A DNA stretch of 64,000 nt from contig NC_036462.1 of the NCBI RefSeq assembly GCF_002775205.1, forward strand, positions 27,531,084 to 27,595,083, read 5' to 3'. A program made the position numbers and the translations under genes. Shown in pieces: positions 33,896-46,671 of this stretch. The notes below the pieces were generated by a model that saw only the letters and a program-made list of their open reading frames with translations, was not told where the DNA came from and made no database searches. This DNA is from Xiphophorus maculatus. Lineage: Eukaryota; Chordata; Actinopteri; Cyprinodontiformes; Poeciliidae. Positions within the stretch are counted from its first letter, which is position 1, and each line of letters begins with the position of its first letter.

Positions 33896-36574
33896 GGAAA
33901 AGAGAAAATACAATTTTTTTCCAAGGCAATGAAAAGCGATTATTTATAGCATTTCAGAGTTTAAACAACATTGTGCATGCTATCAAGATCATCAAGACAA
34001 AATCTTTCTGTAGGAACTCTTTCTGTTCTCTTGCCATATTTTCCCCAGAATACACCCAACGCAGCTCAAGGTCTGCTGAACAGAGTCATAGAGTTATTCT
34101 GGAAAGGGCAGGAAGAACATTATAGCAGAAGGAGTTTAATTATATCCTTGTTATCTCTGGATCCTGAGCAGCCTGTCCCTCCTGCTATGATGTTGGCAGG
34201 TTGGTGCTAGATTGCCTCAGATTAGTTGTAGATTTGCGCTGCTGCGCTGTGAACGGTCGCTTCCCTACAAGGTTGTGAATGGTCTGTTTTCTCTCTCAGG
34301 CCACTGATGATTCCTGGGGCTTTTGAAAATATCACAGAGCAGCTCAATTGGGTCAGTTGTTGATTGCTTAATGTTTTACTTTTATTATTTTAAGACTTGG
34401 CCACAGATCTTAAAAGGTTGGCCAAATACAGTTTTCACAGATGATTTAATTAGGATTTTCACCGCATTAGTGACAACAACACACTTTTAGATTAGAGCAC
34501 ATTTGATGAAGTCCAGCAGTTATTAATGGAGGGAATGTTGCACATTTAAAATGTTGAGATTATAAATAATTAGTCTTAGTGCAGCTAAAATGTAAAAGCC
34601 TGTCATTCAGAACTTTATCACAGTATAAACTGTAACATTATATTTAATTGAAAAAGATGAGTGATTGTAGCTTGACTTGTTCAAGGTTTGGTAACATTCA
34701 ATTAAGCTACAAAGTTCAGTGAATTTTTAGGTCTATAGTGAATTTTGAAGTTGACTAATTGAATAGGCTAAGTGGATTTAACATATTTGTTTCACATAGT
34801 TATACTAAGCACTTGATTTAAATAAGTTGAAGGCTTTTTGAGATAAAATAATTAAATTGAAGTAATGTGAAAGGGTATGTGACAGTGGGAATTGGTCATC
34901 CAAGTATGCTGCTGCCACCAGCAGCAGCAGGTAATTAAAGCACTTTGTATAAGGTGAAATGATAAACTCCAAAACATCATCAATGAAGCCACTTCATCAA
35001 GAATGAATCTGTATTTCAGAGGAGAGCTCAGCTTTGAGGCATTTCCATTTGCACACATGAAACTGCACCATGAGCGTAGGGTTGCAACACAGCATATGAT
35101 CGTTTGTTTTACTGAAACCATTTCTATATTTTGTTGAAGTTTGACCGGAGATGTGAGTAAAAAGCAGGAGCCAGGAACTGTTTGAATCAAATAATTTAAT
35201 TTTCAGTTTTTTTCTTCTTCTTTAGTTTCCCGTTATAATGTGCCTTCAGAAGGCTTTGGTTAGCTATACATATACCCCCAAAATATAAGCTTTGACTGCT
35301 GTTTTTGTAATTACAACATACTCAGACTTATTAAGTCAACTCAAGTGACACTCACTAAAACTGCATAAGTAATTTGCCTATATTTTTGAAGTAAAGAATA
35401 CAGTACACACACAGATATGATGCATTTTCAAGGTAAGATGGAGTACTGAAATAAAACAAGAAACACAACTGAAAACAAAACCCAATCTAGAATAAAACCA
35501 CAAAATGAAAACAAACTCCTTCAATTCATGACATATTTACCAACCTGCCTGCATCGATAGTCTGTAGGGATATTCCCTCCGACTGTGAAGCAATAATTCC
35601 TCTCCTGCTCACGATCCGTCATGTATTGATACTTCATGACAACCCACTCACCTGTGATATAAACGATGATCATCTCTAATAAAGTCCTGCGTGTCACTGC
35701 CTCAGCTCATCTCCATTCCCATAACCCCATAAGCACGCACTCTTATGAACCTCCAAGATTACAATTTTGATCGCTGTCTGTTTCTATTTCGTCCACTGTC
35801 GGATTTGTTTGCCGCGCGCACCGTGCAGCCGCAACCAGCCGGGTCATTTTCCATGAGCTGCTTTCTGCTGGAGGCTTGTTTCTGTTGCAAAGGGAATCGT
35901 GTCTGCTCTACAGAGTCAATCTCCACAGAGGAGGAAGTGGCTTTATAGCATCTGTGATGGCTTTTGCTAGTTTACATACGTAGATCAATGGTAGTAAAAT
36001 CCTTGGAAATCATGTTCATTCAAATAAATTTCTCCCGCTTTTTGACATTGACCTCTGCGGGAATTTATCTTTCAACCATTTGTGGTATTAGTTGCATTGA
36101 GTAAATAGGATCACGTCAGCACGATCAAATCAAATCGCATTTTGCTTTTGAAACAATCCAAAAAAAACTAGGTCGGGTGGAGTGCTGCTGTCAGCATCCC
36201 TAAGATTGAAATCGCTTTGTGTTTCTTTGATGTTAATAGTCGTATAGATGGAGTAGGTGTGGCTATTTTAATGTGGTTCCACAAACGTATTTATGTGAAT
36301 ATAAAATTGGAATAGCATCGACAGGCATATTAAGAAAAACCGGACAAATCAGACATTGTTTGAAACATCACGTACCTTATTACATCTCAGTCTTACCTCT
36401 TGTCACATTGGCATTATTTTTGAACTTTGGTAGCTATTCTGGAATATTTGCAACTCTGACAAAACCTTTTTTAACCCCCAGGAACACTTTTCTGCAGACC
36501 TTTGCCAATATGCATTAAAACTCAGGTAATAGGTAATTAAAACATTGGTGTTAATTATTTAAAACTTTAGAATT
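33896..36574. other. Intergenic, no gene recognised
   Basis: AT-rich DNA with no supported coding region. A short CAG/CTG inverted repeat lies near 34903-34928. Frames at 34852-35190 and 35745-35948 lack motifs. Confidence 0.45.
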
Positions 36575-36960
36575 AGCTCTCTGGAACTGTTAGAACAGTG
36601 ATTTGGTACTCTAGGAATAATTTTTTGGAACTCTATTAATAGCTATTTGGAACTTGGAGAACAGGTTTTTTGGAAGTTTTGGGAATATGTATTTGAAACT
36701 CTGGGAATGACTCCATGAATCTTTCAGAATAGCTATTTGAAACATTGGAAAACAGTATTTGAATATTGGGAATAGATATTTTGACCTGTGGAATTGACAA
36801 TCTTGAACTTTGATCATTTGGCATTTTACGAATAGCTATTTGAAAATGGGGGTAACTATTTGGAACTCCGGATTAGTTATTATAAACTCTGGAAATGGCT
36901 ATTTGGAAAATTAGAAATAGTCATATGAGACTCAGAAAATGGATTTGGGTCACTGAGAAT
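36575..36960 (+). repeat. Degenerate ~22-bp minisatellite
   Basis: About 15 diverged tandem units of the type ATTTGGAACTCTGGGAATAG plus about two bases follow each other, with spacing varying from 18 to 26 nt. Clear unit starts are near 36600, 36622, 36647, 36667, 36691, 36736, 36759, 36838, 36858 and 36900. The 62- and 68-codon minus-strand frames across it are translations of the repeat, not genes. Confidence 0.8.
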
Positions 36961-38157
36961 ACAAATCACCGGTGGAGCGCTCTGCATAAGTTTGCACATC
37001 ATTTGTTTTGAGGAGTTGTAGCTGACAAGATATAAACATGCATGTTTTGGTGGAAATGATTTGTATTTAGTATTACAACATTTTAACGTTAGGTTTTATA
37101 TTTTCAAAACAGCACAATGTTAATATTTGCTAATTATAGGAGAAAAAACATGAATTCTCTCGTAATCTCGATTTGCTTATTTTTGTGTTTAGATCTAAAG
37201 TGAGAAAATAGAAATCACATAATATGGGTAAAGTTATGTTGCATAATGATCTTGAATCTAGTTGAGGGATACATTTATTTTTCTGTGATATATGATGGCA
37301 AAATCAAAAGTTTCAGCCAAAATAGGTGTTTTTCCTCAGTGGATGGACAGGACAGATAATCAATAATAACAACGACCAAATTTATAACAATCCCTAAGAA
37401 TTACACAGGCTTTATTTTATTACAAAAGTGACTCCGGATGTCCAAGTTTAAATCACCAAGTCCACTGTAGGATTTGAATCCAAACAGCTAAAACTAGTGT
37501 AAAATGTAAAGGGCTTCCTTGATGGCTTTTTCTTCAAAGTTATCTAATTCTGAGAGCGCAGCAGCTCAACTGAGAACAGGCTAAAAGCCAACATTTAAAA
37601 TACACTCATCGCTGATTAAGGGGGTGGTGACTAATTGCACCCGCAGGAAGCTGCGATTTAGAGCAATTTCAGTCGCGGCCTCTTTTCATCTGAGCTGGCG
37701 AGTGAAAGTTGCTAAATCAAGTGTTTAAAACACTGATGACAAAACACCACAGAAGAGCATAAAGTCCCTAACGTACACATCTACGCACATCTGCAGAACA
37801 GCAACGAAATGTTCAGTCGACAGATGGACTCGGTTTTCAGCCGTCCTTTGTTGCTCCAGCAACGGCACCAGAGATCTCACTAACGAGAACAAAGGTGATA
37901 TGACACTGGAAGTGAGTTTTGTCATGACAACATGCTTGCTTCTGCGTCTTAACTACAAAAAAAGAAGCAATAAAAGGTCCAGAACTATTTTTGTTGTGTG
38001 GACAGTAAAATAATGCTCTTCCCAGAATCGATTGAGAAATCAAAGGTACGCATTTGAAGTTTAATTGTTTATCACCTAAAATGGATTTCAAATTTATCAC
38101 AATATTTTGTGGCACTTTGGTGCAGTTATAATGTCAATAAGAACTATTTATTACTTC
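36961..38157. other. Intergenic, no gene recognised
   Basis: No supported coding region, RNA gene or clear element. Confidence 0.45.
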
Positions 38158-38317
38158 GGGGCTTAAACTGTTGTGCCATGACTGCATGGCACAACAGTTT
38201 AAGCCCCACAAACACAAAGGTTGCTCTTGAAAAACATTCAAGAGCAACCTTGAAAAACATTCCCATTTGTAATACGCTTCACTTCTTTATGACTAGGGCA
38301 CCAGTCATAAAGAAGTG
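38158..38317. repeat. Cluster of three perfect hairpins
   Basis: Three different perfect inverted repeats follow one another. A: arms 38158-38180 and 38185-38207 (23 bp, 4-nt loop). B: arms 38217-38231 and 38237-38251 (15 bp, 5-nt loop). C: arms 38280-38294 and 38303-38317 (15 bp, 8-nt loop). The arms of the three are unrelated in sequence. Around B the string TTGAAAAACATTC also occurs twice in direct orientation. No coding frame or known RNA family was recognised. Confidence 0.95.
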
Positions 38318-40159
38318 TGATTTGTATCATTAAACCGCTAACCATAATTGCATTTAATCAAATTTTCTATTTATTAAAATTTACAATCCCGACAATACAG
38401 ACAGTTTTGGGGGCTCTTAAACATCATTAATTGGAATTTATCATGAGTACAATAAATCACATTTCTTATCATAAGAAATTTATCATGTTAAATGATGACC
38501 GATACCATAAATGCCCACCCCTAATCTGAAATACCACTAAACAGCATTAAAGCTAGCGCTAACATAAGAGTTAAAAAGGGTTGGAGTACATTTTAAAAGA
38601 GCAGTGTCGACTGCCATTTAAGTTTTGGTTTTAATGGCGCGAAATAAGCCGTGGCAAGTCAAAGAGAGAGGAAAACTGCTGAAGGAACAGATGAAAAACG
38701 TTCAAGGGTGAGATGAGACGGGCACGCTCGGAAATGATGGTGCGCAGAAGTCAGCCCCGCAGCTGGCCTCGCCGCCTCACGCTCCCAGCCGGCGTGATGG
38801 GGAGCAGGCTGATTGCCACCAGAGGCTTCAGATGAACACAGGATAGAAATGGAAATGCTCACCATCGGTGAAGCAGAGGATTCTCATTTGGAAAGGGGCG
38901 CAGCACCTGAAAGTAGGCTACCCAAAACACCGGAGAGAAAATTTTAGACAAGGGCGGGGAGTAAAAGATGCAAAATGAAGGCAGGAAGCGAAGAAGCGGG
39001 AAGAAACAGCTAGTGCTCGTAAACAAGCTGTCCCAGAGAGCAGAGGTGGCAGTTTTTTCCACTCTGAAGTCTTACATCAGCCTTCCTCTACAGCAGCTCA
39101 CGGTTTCCTGGTCGCCAGCGGCCCCCAGAAGGCTGCTTTGGTCTCTAAAGGCTCATGATTGCCTGAGTGAAACGCTGCATGATTACCGGGCTACACACTC
39201 AAGGTACATTAAGGAGCAAAGGTGGAAAGATATTCCCAATCTTAAAATCACAGCAGCAGAGCAATCTGATCACCGAAGGATTACGCCGAGTCCTACTCAT
39301 TTTCACCTTCCTACAATAATGGCCTCAGTCATTTTTTTCGCCAAAAGTTTAGAAAGGTGACGTTGTGCTATGTTGGTTTTCCTGCAGACATCATTGGATT
39401 GGCTGTTCCAGATTTATTTTTTAAAGTTTATTTCTAGGAGATTTGTAGCTCTACTGTGATCTCAACCCGCTGCTTTTTAGGCAAAAGTACAGTCCAGTTA
39501 CTATTTTTAAAAGCACCACCGTCTAATTAGAGGGCTGCTCATGTGGCACGCACATCAGCCGGTGTGACGCTTGCTGAAAAGCCTGACCCTGGAGAGGAAA
39601 CAGCTTTGAATGTTCTCAATCTTTAAAAAAAAAAAGTCCAATTAGACTGAATCTTTGAGGTTAGCTCTCTGCAGACAGATCATTTTCTAAATGCAGATAA
39701 AAGTCTTGGCAGAGAACAGCATGGCCACTCTTGCTAACTAGCTGAGTGTCAAAGGCAGGAAAGTGTACAAGTCGTTGCATTTCTGGACGTAATTTATCTA
39801 TTTAAGTCACCACAAGTGGAAGAGGATCACCAACTACTCCTCCAGGTGATTGAAACCGGGAATATTTCCAAGATTTGAAGAAACCAATAATGGGAACAAG
39901 TACAGTCTGTAAATGATCAGCCTTTTTAGGCACTAATTTTGTCATTTCTCATATGTAATTTGACAGATTTACACCTGTATACACCTGGGGAAGTGTGTCT
40001 GCAGCTAGACATAATCGATGTTGCTTTCCACCCTGGGCGCCATCATTTCAGAGAGCAGCATTAGCACTCAAATAAAAAATAGTTCTGCTTATTTGCCGGT
40101 CAGATCAAGTAGAGACTAGAAACCAAAGAGAGCGCTCCACCAGCGTCAAGTCAGTGATG
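38318..40159. other. Intergenic, no gene recognised
   Basis: A mildly GC-richer stretch at about 38.63-39.36 kb carries frames of 67-130 codons without family features. No RNA gene. Confidence 0.4.
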
Positions 40160-40300
40160 CTGAATGGTAAATGGTAAATTTGGGGTTAAGTGCCTTGCCC
40201 AGAGGCACATCAACACGTGGCAGGAGGAAGCTGGAATCGAACCTACAACCTTCCGATCGCAAGGTTAGTACTACTCTACCATAGAGCCACAGTCGCCCCT
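40160..40300 (-). mobile_element. tRNA-derived SINE-like repeat
   Basis: Read on the minus strand, it starts GGGCGACTGTGGCTCTATGG and contains an A-box-like TGGCTCTATGGTAGAGT (40289-40273) and a perfect B-box GGTTCGATTCC (40243-40233), spaced as in a tRNA gene. It is followed by a tRNA-unrelated body (AGCTTCCTCCTGCCACGTG and GGGCAAGGCACTTAACCCC). The structure fits a tRNA-derived SINE. It is not a functional tRNA, because the acceptor stem does not pair. Confidence 0.6.
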
Positions 40301-42268
40301 GAAGTTGGTTTCTGATTGAGAGGTTCCAACTTGGCTCTGTTCTAGGGACATTTTACTGTTTTTATTGGAATCTGAACTACATTTGAACGCCTCATGTTCA
40401 TTATCTAAAAATACTTGGACTGCTACCACTGAAACTAAGTTCCTCTATACTCAAGTTGAGATGTTTGAAATCTAATAAGAAATTCTGGTGTTGACAACAC
40501 AAAACAACCGAGGTTTCTAGTTTTCTCAAAAGTGCCATTAAAACTTTTCCTGTGCTATTTTTAAGCATGTGTGTTGTAATTGGAATATATGGATTGATTA
40601 AACCTGAATTAGTCAGCTGTAGACCCAGATTCTTTACAAGAAGATATTTGAAAAACCATTTTTGTAGAAACAGTTAACCTTGATGTTTCTTTTTTTGTTA
40701 TTTCATTTTGTCATGGTCATTTGAAGTATACAAACATATTTAAAATTTCTACAATTATTTATTGGAATCAAGGAGCTTAAAATGATGTTGGTAGGAGTAA
40801 GCTTTTCTTTTACATTTATTCCTTCAATGTCTCTTTAGGGGGACTGTATGAACCTGTCAGGAAGTTGTAAATACATTTTGAAATGCAGTTTTTTTTTTTA
40901 TATAACAAGTAAATAAAAATTCATTGGTTTTGATTATACTTCAACACTGTTTTATCATTACCAACCAGAAACAACTCTTGCTTTTGTATATTTCTGCTCT
41001 GGGAAATATTAAGACCCACTGCACTGAACCCCATTGAAAACTTCCTGGTTATTCCACCAAATATGAACTCTTTCTGAGTTAAAACATTAGTTTTGTTGTT
41101 CCTAAATCAATATGAACTTGTTTTCTTTGCATTATTTGAGGCCTGAAAGCGCTGCATCTTTTTCGTTATTTTGACCATTTCTCATTTTCTGCAAATAAAT
41201 ACTAAATGTTTTTTTCTTGGAATTTTGGAGACATTTTGTCAGTAGTTCATAGAATAAAAGAACGATGTTCATTTTACTCAAACATTTACCTACACAGAGT
41301 AAAATCAGAGAAACTAATCATTTTAAGTGGTCTCTTTTCTTTTTTTTTCCACAGCTGCATCTTGCGTAACCTTTTCACTACAGCTTAAATTTAACATGAA
41401 ATCACTATTTAGAGCATCAAACTGAACCCTAAAAGTTTTACTGTGTTGGAATCTCAGATTTTAAATTGAGTCAATGCTCATCGATGCTGCCCCTTTTCCA
41501 ATCAGACGCATCAAAAACATAATTTCTGCCACACCAACTAAACTTCTGAACATCGTGTCACAGTAATGTGACAGTATAGTTCATTCTGTTCAATATACAC
41601 ACACCACCAGAGACTCAGATTTACAGATAAAATCACAAATGTAGAGTAGCACCACTTTCCACACACATCTGATCCGCGGTGCTTTTCCCCTCCAGTGTGT
41701 GGAACCAGAAAGTGTGAGACAAGAGAACGCCTGGCATGTATAATTGAACAGCTTTGGACACATTGGCTTCTCCCAGAGGCGGCGGCTCAAAGATTAAAAA
41801 GATGAATGGCAGCGGAGATAATCTTGCTTTTCCTGCGTGACATGCTGATGTAACAGGTTGTCAAAATGACAGAGCTAGTAATGAGAGATAAAGAGGGGAT
41901 ACATGAATGGAGGATCCGTCAAGGAGCGGGGTTATTTTGAGGAATTTGGTTGGAAATAGAAACGCTGCGAATCACAGAACAAAAAGATCACGGTTGAATA
42001 ATAACGGTAACAATAACAAGATGTGTAAAGTATGCGCTCAGTGACAACTGAGCCAATCATATCCTCCTCATGATTCTGTTCATTGTGACTTGAGTACCTT
42101 AAAACTAAAGACAATTTTTGCATCAGAAAGCGTAGTCTTTCCCTGGGGTTGCTTTTGGAACATGGAAAGTTTTTCATGATCTCTGTATCTTACAGGAACG
42201 CTGCAAGAACTGTAGACCAAAACGTGTAATGAATGAGGCAGACACACACTGTGAGAGATCAAACATGC
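40301..42268. other. Intergenic, no gene recognised
   Basis: AT-rich DNA without supported genes. Confidence 0.45.
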
Positions 42269-42725
42269 AGCGCCGTGCAAAAATATTTACATCCCATTAA
42301 CTTTTCCATAAACTATAGGACAAATCTACAGTGCATCTAGAAAGTATCTGCAGCCCTTCATTTTTTAACATTGTGTTATATTACTGCATTATTCCAAGTT
42401 TTATTAAATTTACTTCTTTCCTCAACATCATAAACACTTTGACACTCTCTTTTGAGATTTTTGCTAATTTATCAAAAACAGAAAACCAGTAAATCACGTC
42501 ACAGGTTTTGCTTGATACTTTGTTTGATGGCAGCAATTAGAGCCTCAAATCTTTCTGAACACGGAGCCACCAGCTTCCAGTCACCTATCTTTATGCAGTT
42601 TGGCCAAATTTTCTTTCTATTTCTCCTCCAGCTCCATCAGGTTGGATGGGAAAAATATGTCGGACATTTTCAGATCTTTTCAGTGATCAATTGGATTCAA
42701 GCCCTGGCCACTCCAGTCCGGTAAG
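42269..42725. mobile_element. Two overlapping Tc1-type element remnants
   Basis: One terminal-repeat relic (CAGCGCCGTGCAAAAATATT at 42269) is followed 60 nt later by a second of a different family (CAGTGCATCTAGAAAGTATC at 42329). The second continues with 'ctgcagcccttcatttttta', 'gagatttttgctaatttatc' and, further on, 'ctccatcaggttggatggg', all characteristic of a common fish Tc1 family. No intact transposase frame. Confidence 0.6.
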
Positions 42726-44450
42726 CTTCATATACCGACTGGTGCCTTTTATTAATGAACAGCTTTGGTCTGGTCACATAAATAAAACATTATAAAGCAC
42801 TCACTCTGCCTTCTGGAGAGTGAGCTTGGCGAGAAATTGTGCTTTTTTTTCCCCTCTGGTGTTCTGTGTTGCAAATGAAAACAGAAAAAAAAACAAGATT
42901 TAATGAGCATCTTTAGGAGGATTTCTTCTGTCTGCCAAGCCCTCGCAGGCATTTTTAAACAATTTGTTCTGAATGATCCTAGAAAAACTGTCTGTAATAC
43001 TGTGGTTTACACAAAATGAGGCCAAGTTCCACTTTTACAAATCCTTTTTTTTTGTTACTCCAGTTTGACCCTTCCCCAAAAATCATCTACAGTTCTGTCA
43101 TTACAGAACTATAACAAATGGTTAAATTACGAACAAAAACAAGGCAGTCACGAGAGAGTGATCTGCCAATTTCTAATTCGATGCCAATCACAGCATAAAG
43201 CACAAAAACTACTGCCTACAGAGCCCTGCGGGGTACAGCTGCACCAGTAAAGTAAACCTTCTGCATACAGAGGCTGAGCACACTGCTTGAGTCTGTATGT
43301 TTATTGGAGACAGTGATTTAAACAGTTTTCATTGTCAACCACACGGTGTGTCATGCACAAACGAAATGTGTGCTCTTTCTTGAGGAACGATTTGTTTTAG
43401 ACGTGTCCCTACGTAACACGGGTCCGTTAAGAAAAGCTGTGATTTACACATTAAAGCTGCATGTAGACCTCATTTAGACAGGAGTCAATAAAAACTCTAT
43501 TATTAGTGGGTTGGTCTAAGAGGGAGCTTAAAATCCACAAAAAAAACTCAGCAAAAACACCAAGAAGCAAAACTCTAAACCAGCTTCATTTGATTTGGCA
43601 TTAGAAAATAAACTATGAACCAAGCAAAGTAGCAAAAGTCCAAGATGATGAAAGCGTGAAAAGCCCAGCACCCACCGAAGTCTCACTCTGCTGTAGCAGC
43701 CTGAATAACCGGCCAACTAAAATACGTTTTACAAAGCCTCTAATGGTTTCTGTGATTCCTCTGACTTTGTTTTTAAAGACCTCGCTGGTACTGAAAATAG
43801 CTAACTTTGAGCTCGCTTCCCATGGTAACAACTTCCAACCCAACGAGTGCGGCGGCTGCTGTGGTGCATTCACTGATCGTAATATTTTTATTGTTTTTTT
43901 TACTCTTTTCTTTTAGTCCAGCTAAAAACCGCCCAAAAGCGGTCAACAGATGTCACTGCATCTCTTACGGTAAGTAGAAAAGAGAAGGCTTTCTGATCAT
44001 GCATGTCTCTAAAGAGTCATTACAGATGGAAACAACTGTGAGGAGGAAGGATCTCCTGTAGAGGGTTGTGCTGCAGTGGGTTAGCAGTGGCCTCTGACTG
44101 AAGACGCTGTGTTGTGGAGTTACTGTATTAGGAAGTCTGTTATTAATTTTTTTTTCTTCTTCCCACGATTAGCTCTAAGACAGTGATCAGAACAGAGCTC
44201 AGGTTTCTCCTGAGCTTAAGTTTTTTTTAGTCACTGGGTCCCATGTTGCTACGCTAGCTGATGACGTCAGAGGAGATTACACTCTAAACAACAGACTTTC
44301 AAAATATAAAGATTTAAGGACATAAACTAAGCAGGCAACATACACACCTTCCATTAACACATGAACATATTTTTGGCACTAATGGAATCCCTACAAATAC
44401 ATAAGCACACAGCATATAGATGCAACATATGCCATTTAAAGCGTCACTTT
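42726..44450. other. Intergenic, no gene recognised
   Basis: Overlapping 86-codon frames on both strands near 43.6-43.9 kb have no family features and are mutually antisense. Nothing else is supported. Confidence 0.45.
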
Positions 44451-44451
44451 C

Positions 44452-44586
44452 CTAAAATAATGGCCTAAATCTTTTTTTGCCACGTTTTTTTTTTTTTTTT
44501 TCATCTTCTGGCAAAAAATAGAAGTGGTGATTATTTTTTTTGGTCAAAATTTCTCTTGGCAAAAAATGACTTGGGTCATTATTTTA
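44452..44586. mobile_element. Small palindromic MITE, copy 1
   Basis: Arms 44453-44481 and 44558-44586 are imperfect reverse complements (TAAAATAATGGCCTAAATC... against ...ATGACTTGGGTCATTATTTTA). The interior is T-rich. A second copy sits inside an intron of the beta-tubulin gene at 62533-62709. Confidence 0.7.
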
Positions 44587-45401
44587 CACACAAGCCTGCT
44601 ACATACGCAGCTTACATATGTACAGAGACACATTTCATTACATAAGATAGATGTTTACATTTACAGTTTTGACACTAATGGAACCCCACATTAAACTTCT
44701 AAAAGCTTCTAAAATCTACTCTTCTCCTTTTCACATTAAAAATACGACAACCGCAAATGTATTTAACTGTCTGTACTGATGTTTTCTTTTTGTTAAGTTA
44801 TTTATCGCATATAGAAAAACGTATCAACTTCAATAATAAATAGCCATTTTAACTGTTTATTATAATAATCCTCCACATTAGTAGGAGTTTAAGTGTCATA
44901 AAGCTCCCCTCATTAGCACAGTCACTCCTGCAGTACGAAATGTTAAGTAAACAAGGAGGCATTCATTAAATACCTCCACTTTTCTCTTCATCCGAGGGCT
45001 GACATGCCGTGTTTATGTTCAAATACGCTCATCTTCATTATGATGCAAAGTTATTCAAAGAGGCTCCCTAAAATCCTATCAGGCTGTCAAATCAATCAAG
45101 GGAAGCTGTCATGACAATGAAATTTCTGTCATATTCTGTCGCTGAAAGCGTCCAATGTGGCATAATTTGCGGGGTTTAATTTAATGGTCAGATGTAATTA
45201 AAGATGGTTCCAGGTGCAACTTGTGGATTATGAATAAATCAGAACATGCAGTCACTTGTTCACGTGTTTGGCCTGGTAAAACCTGACCTCGTGGATTCCG
45301 TAAAAAAAAAATTTGTGCAAAAAAAACAAAACAAAAAAAAGTTGACCTCCATCACCTGCTGCAGCAGCGTGGGCACAAAGCAAGTAGAGCAATGAGTCTC
45401 A
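44587..45401. other. Intergenic, no gene recognised
   Basis: Nothing supported apart from A-rich simple sequence near 45301-45341. Confidence 0.45.
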
Positions 45402-45796
45402 TATGAAGGTATTTTTGGTCCAAATATTTTGGTGCAGTGAAAAATACACTTAATTTTTTACTACATTTAAGATCTTTAATTTCTTGTAGTTTATCTGTGA
45501 AGGTCTAGCAGTAGTTTTGTGTCTGCGAGTCATAAATATTCATAATTTATTTTGTTTCCTCTCCCACCCCCAACATAGGTATGTGTCATTTGTTCTGGGT
45601 CATTTGGGGGCAAAAATGTAAAAGTGTAACTTTTTTAATATATATAATAAATACAATTTGTGGACTTTTTACTTAAGAATTTGAAGAGGTGCAACTGCCG
45701 TATGTCGAATGTAAAATTGCAAAACTTCTCTATGATTTTTCTCTCTGACTTCAACTTCTCAGTCACAAATCTTTTTTCATGAAAAATACCTTCATA
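45402..45796. mobile_element. MITE with TATGAAGGTATTTTT ends
   Basis: Perfect 15-bp terminal inverted repeats at 45402-45416 and 45782-45796 enclose about 365 bp of non-coding sequence. This fits a non-autonomous DNA transposon. The target duplication is unclear. Confidence 0.7.
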
Positions 45797-46329
45797 CTCT
45801 CATCACATTACATGGATCAAACCTGAGAAGCAGCTGCAAAATGGATGAGCAACAAAAAAATAAAATAAAAGCAACATGAGAATATACAGCAAAAAGTGCC
45901 TGTGCAGCAGAAGAATCAAGCTTATTGGAGAACTCGCTCCAGATCAGCCACCATGATGGAGACAAAATGTCAGTTAGATATTTGCAGGCCACTGCTCATC
46001 CTCAGCTCAATTGGCCCGAGAGAGAACAAAAACACACACACACACACACCTTCGACCATGCCACACACATAGCAGCGCATGCAGTGAGTAAGATGCTCTC
46101 CAAAGACTCCTGCTTATAGTCTACGCTAAATGGCTTTGTGGTGAGGCTGAAAGCAGAGATGATGAAAGTCAGGAGTGTAACACGGAGCTGTGAATGTTTG
46201 ATACCAGGAGATGAGACGCGTCTAACAAATCAGCCACAGGTTCCTCGGGTCGGTTAGCTCTATTTCTGTCCTGCTCACACAGACCGGTCAACGCGCCTCC
46301 TGAGGGACGGAGTGTAGTCCTTGGACGTT
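45797..46329. other. Intergenic with (AC)n
   Basis: It contains an (AC)9 tract at 46032-46049. No gene was recognised. Confidence 0.5.
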
Positions 46330-46520
46330 TTGTGACTTTCCCAGTAAAACAGTCCTTTAAAAAGTGTTCATGCCTCTTAAGCCTTTTTCCTTTTCTTTAT
46401 ATTACCAAACGAACGTCTCCGTGTTTTATTGGATTTCATGTGATAGACCAACACAAAGTAGACTATAACTGTGAGGAGGAAGGAAAAGGAAACAATAATG
46501 AGAAAAAGTATTTACCACCT
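46330..46520. mobile_element. Fragment of CAGTGCCTTGC mariner-type repeat
   Basis: The block 'ttttattggatttcatgtga' followed by 'tagaccaacacaaagtagac' and 'tgtgaggaggaaggaaaagg' matches the sub-terminal region of the same family as 30047-30404 and 21652-22415. Confidence 0.5.
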
Positions 46521-46671
46521 TACGGATTTGTTTGTTTGCACAATGAAACAAATAAACTCATTTCCATATTAGTTCACGTGCACTTTGCACACAAAAACAT
46601 TCATCTCCTCGAATGCTCCTTCCTGAATTGCAAGATGGCTACACATTGCCATGGTGCTTACACTTTGTATT

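Noticed and set aside
36611-36824. Two minus-strand frames with repeating Phe-Gln-Ile-type motifs
   Set aside because: They are translations of the 22-bp minisatellite and not a repeat protein.
26000-40000. Expected cog5 exons around gpr22
   Set aside because: I looked for COG5-like stretches in plus-strand frames and found none; short exons could be missed by eye, so absence is not proven.
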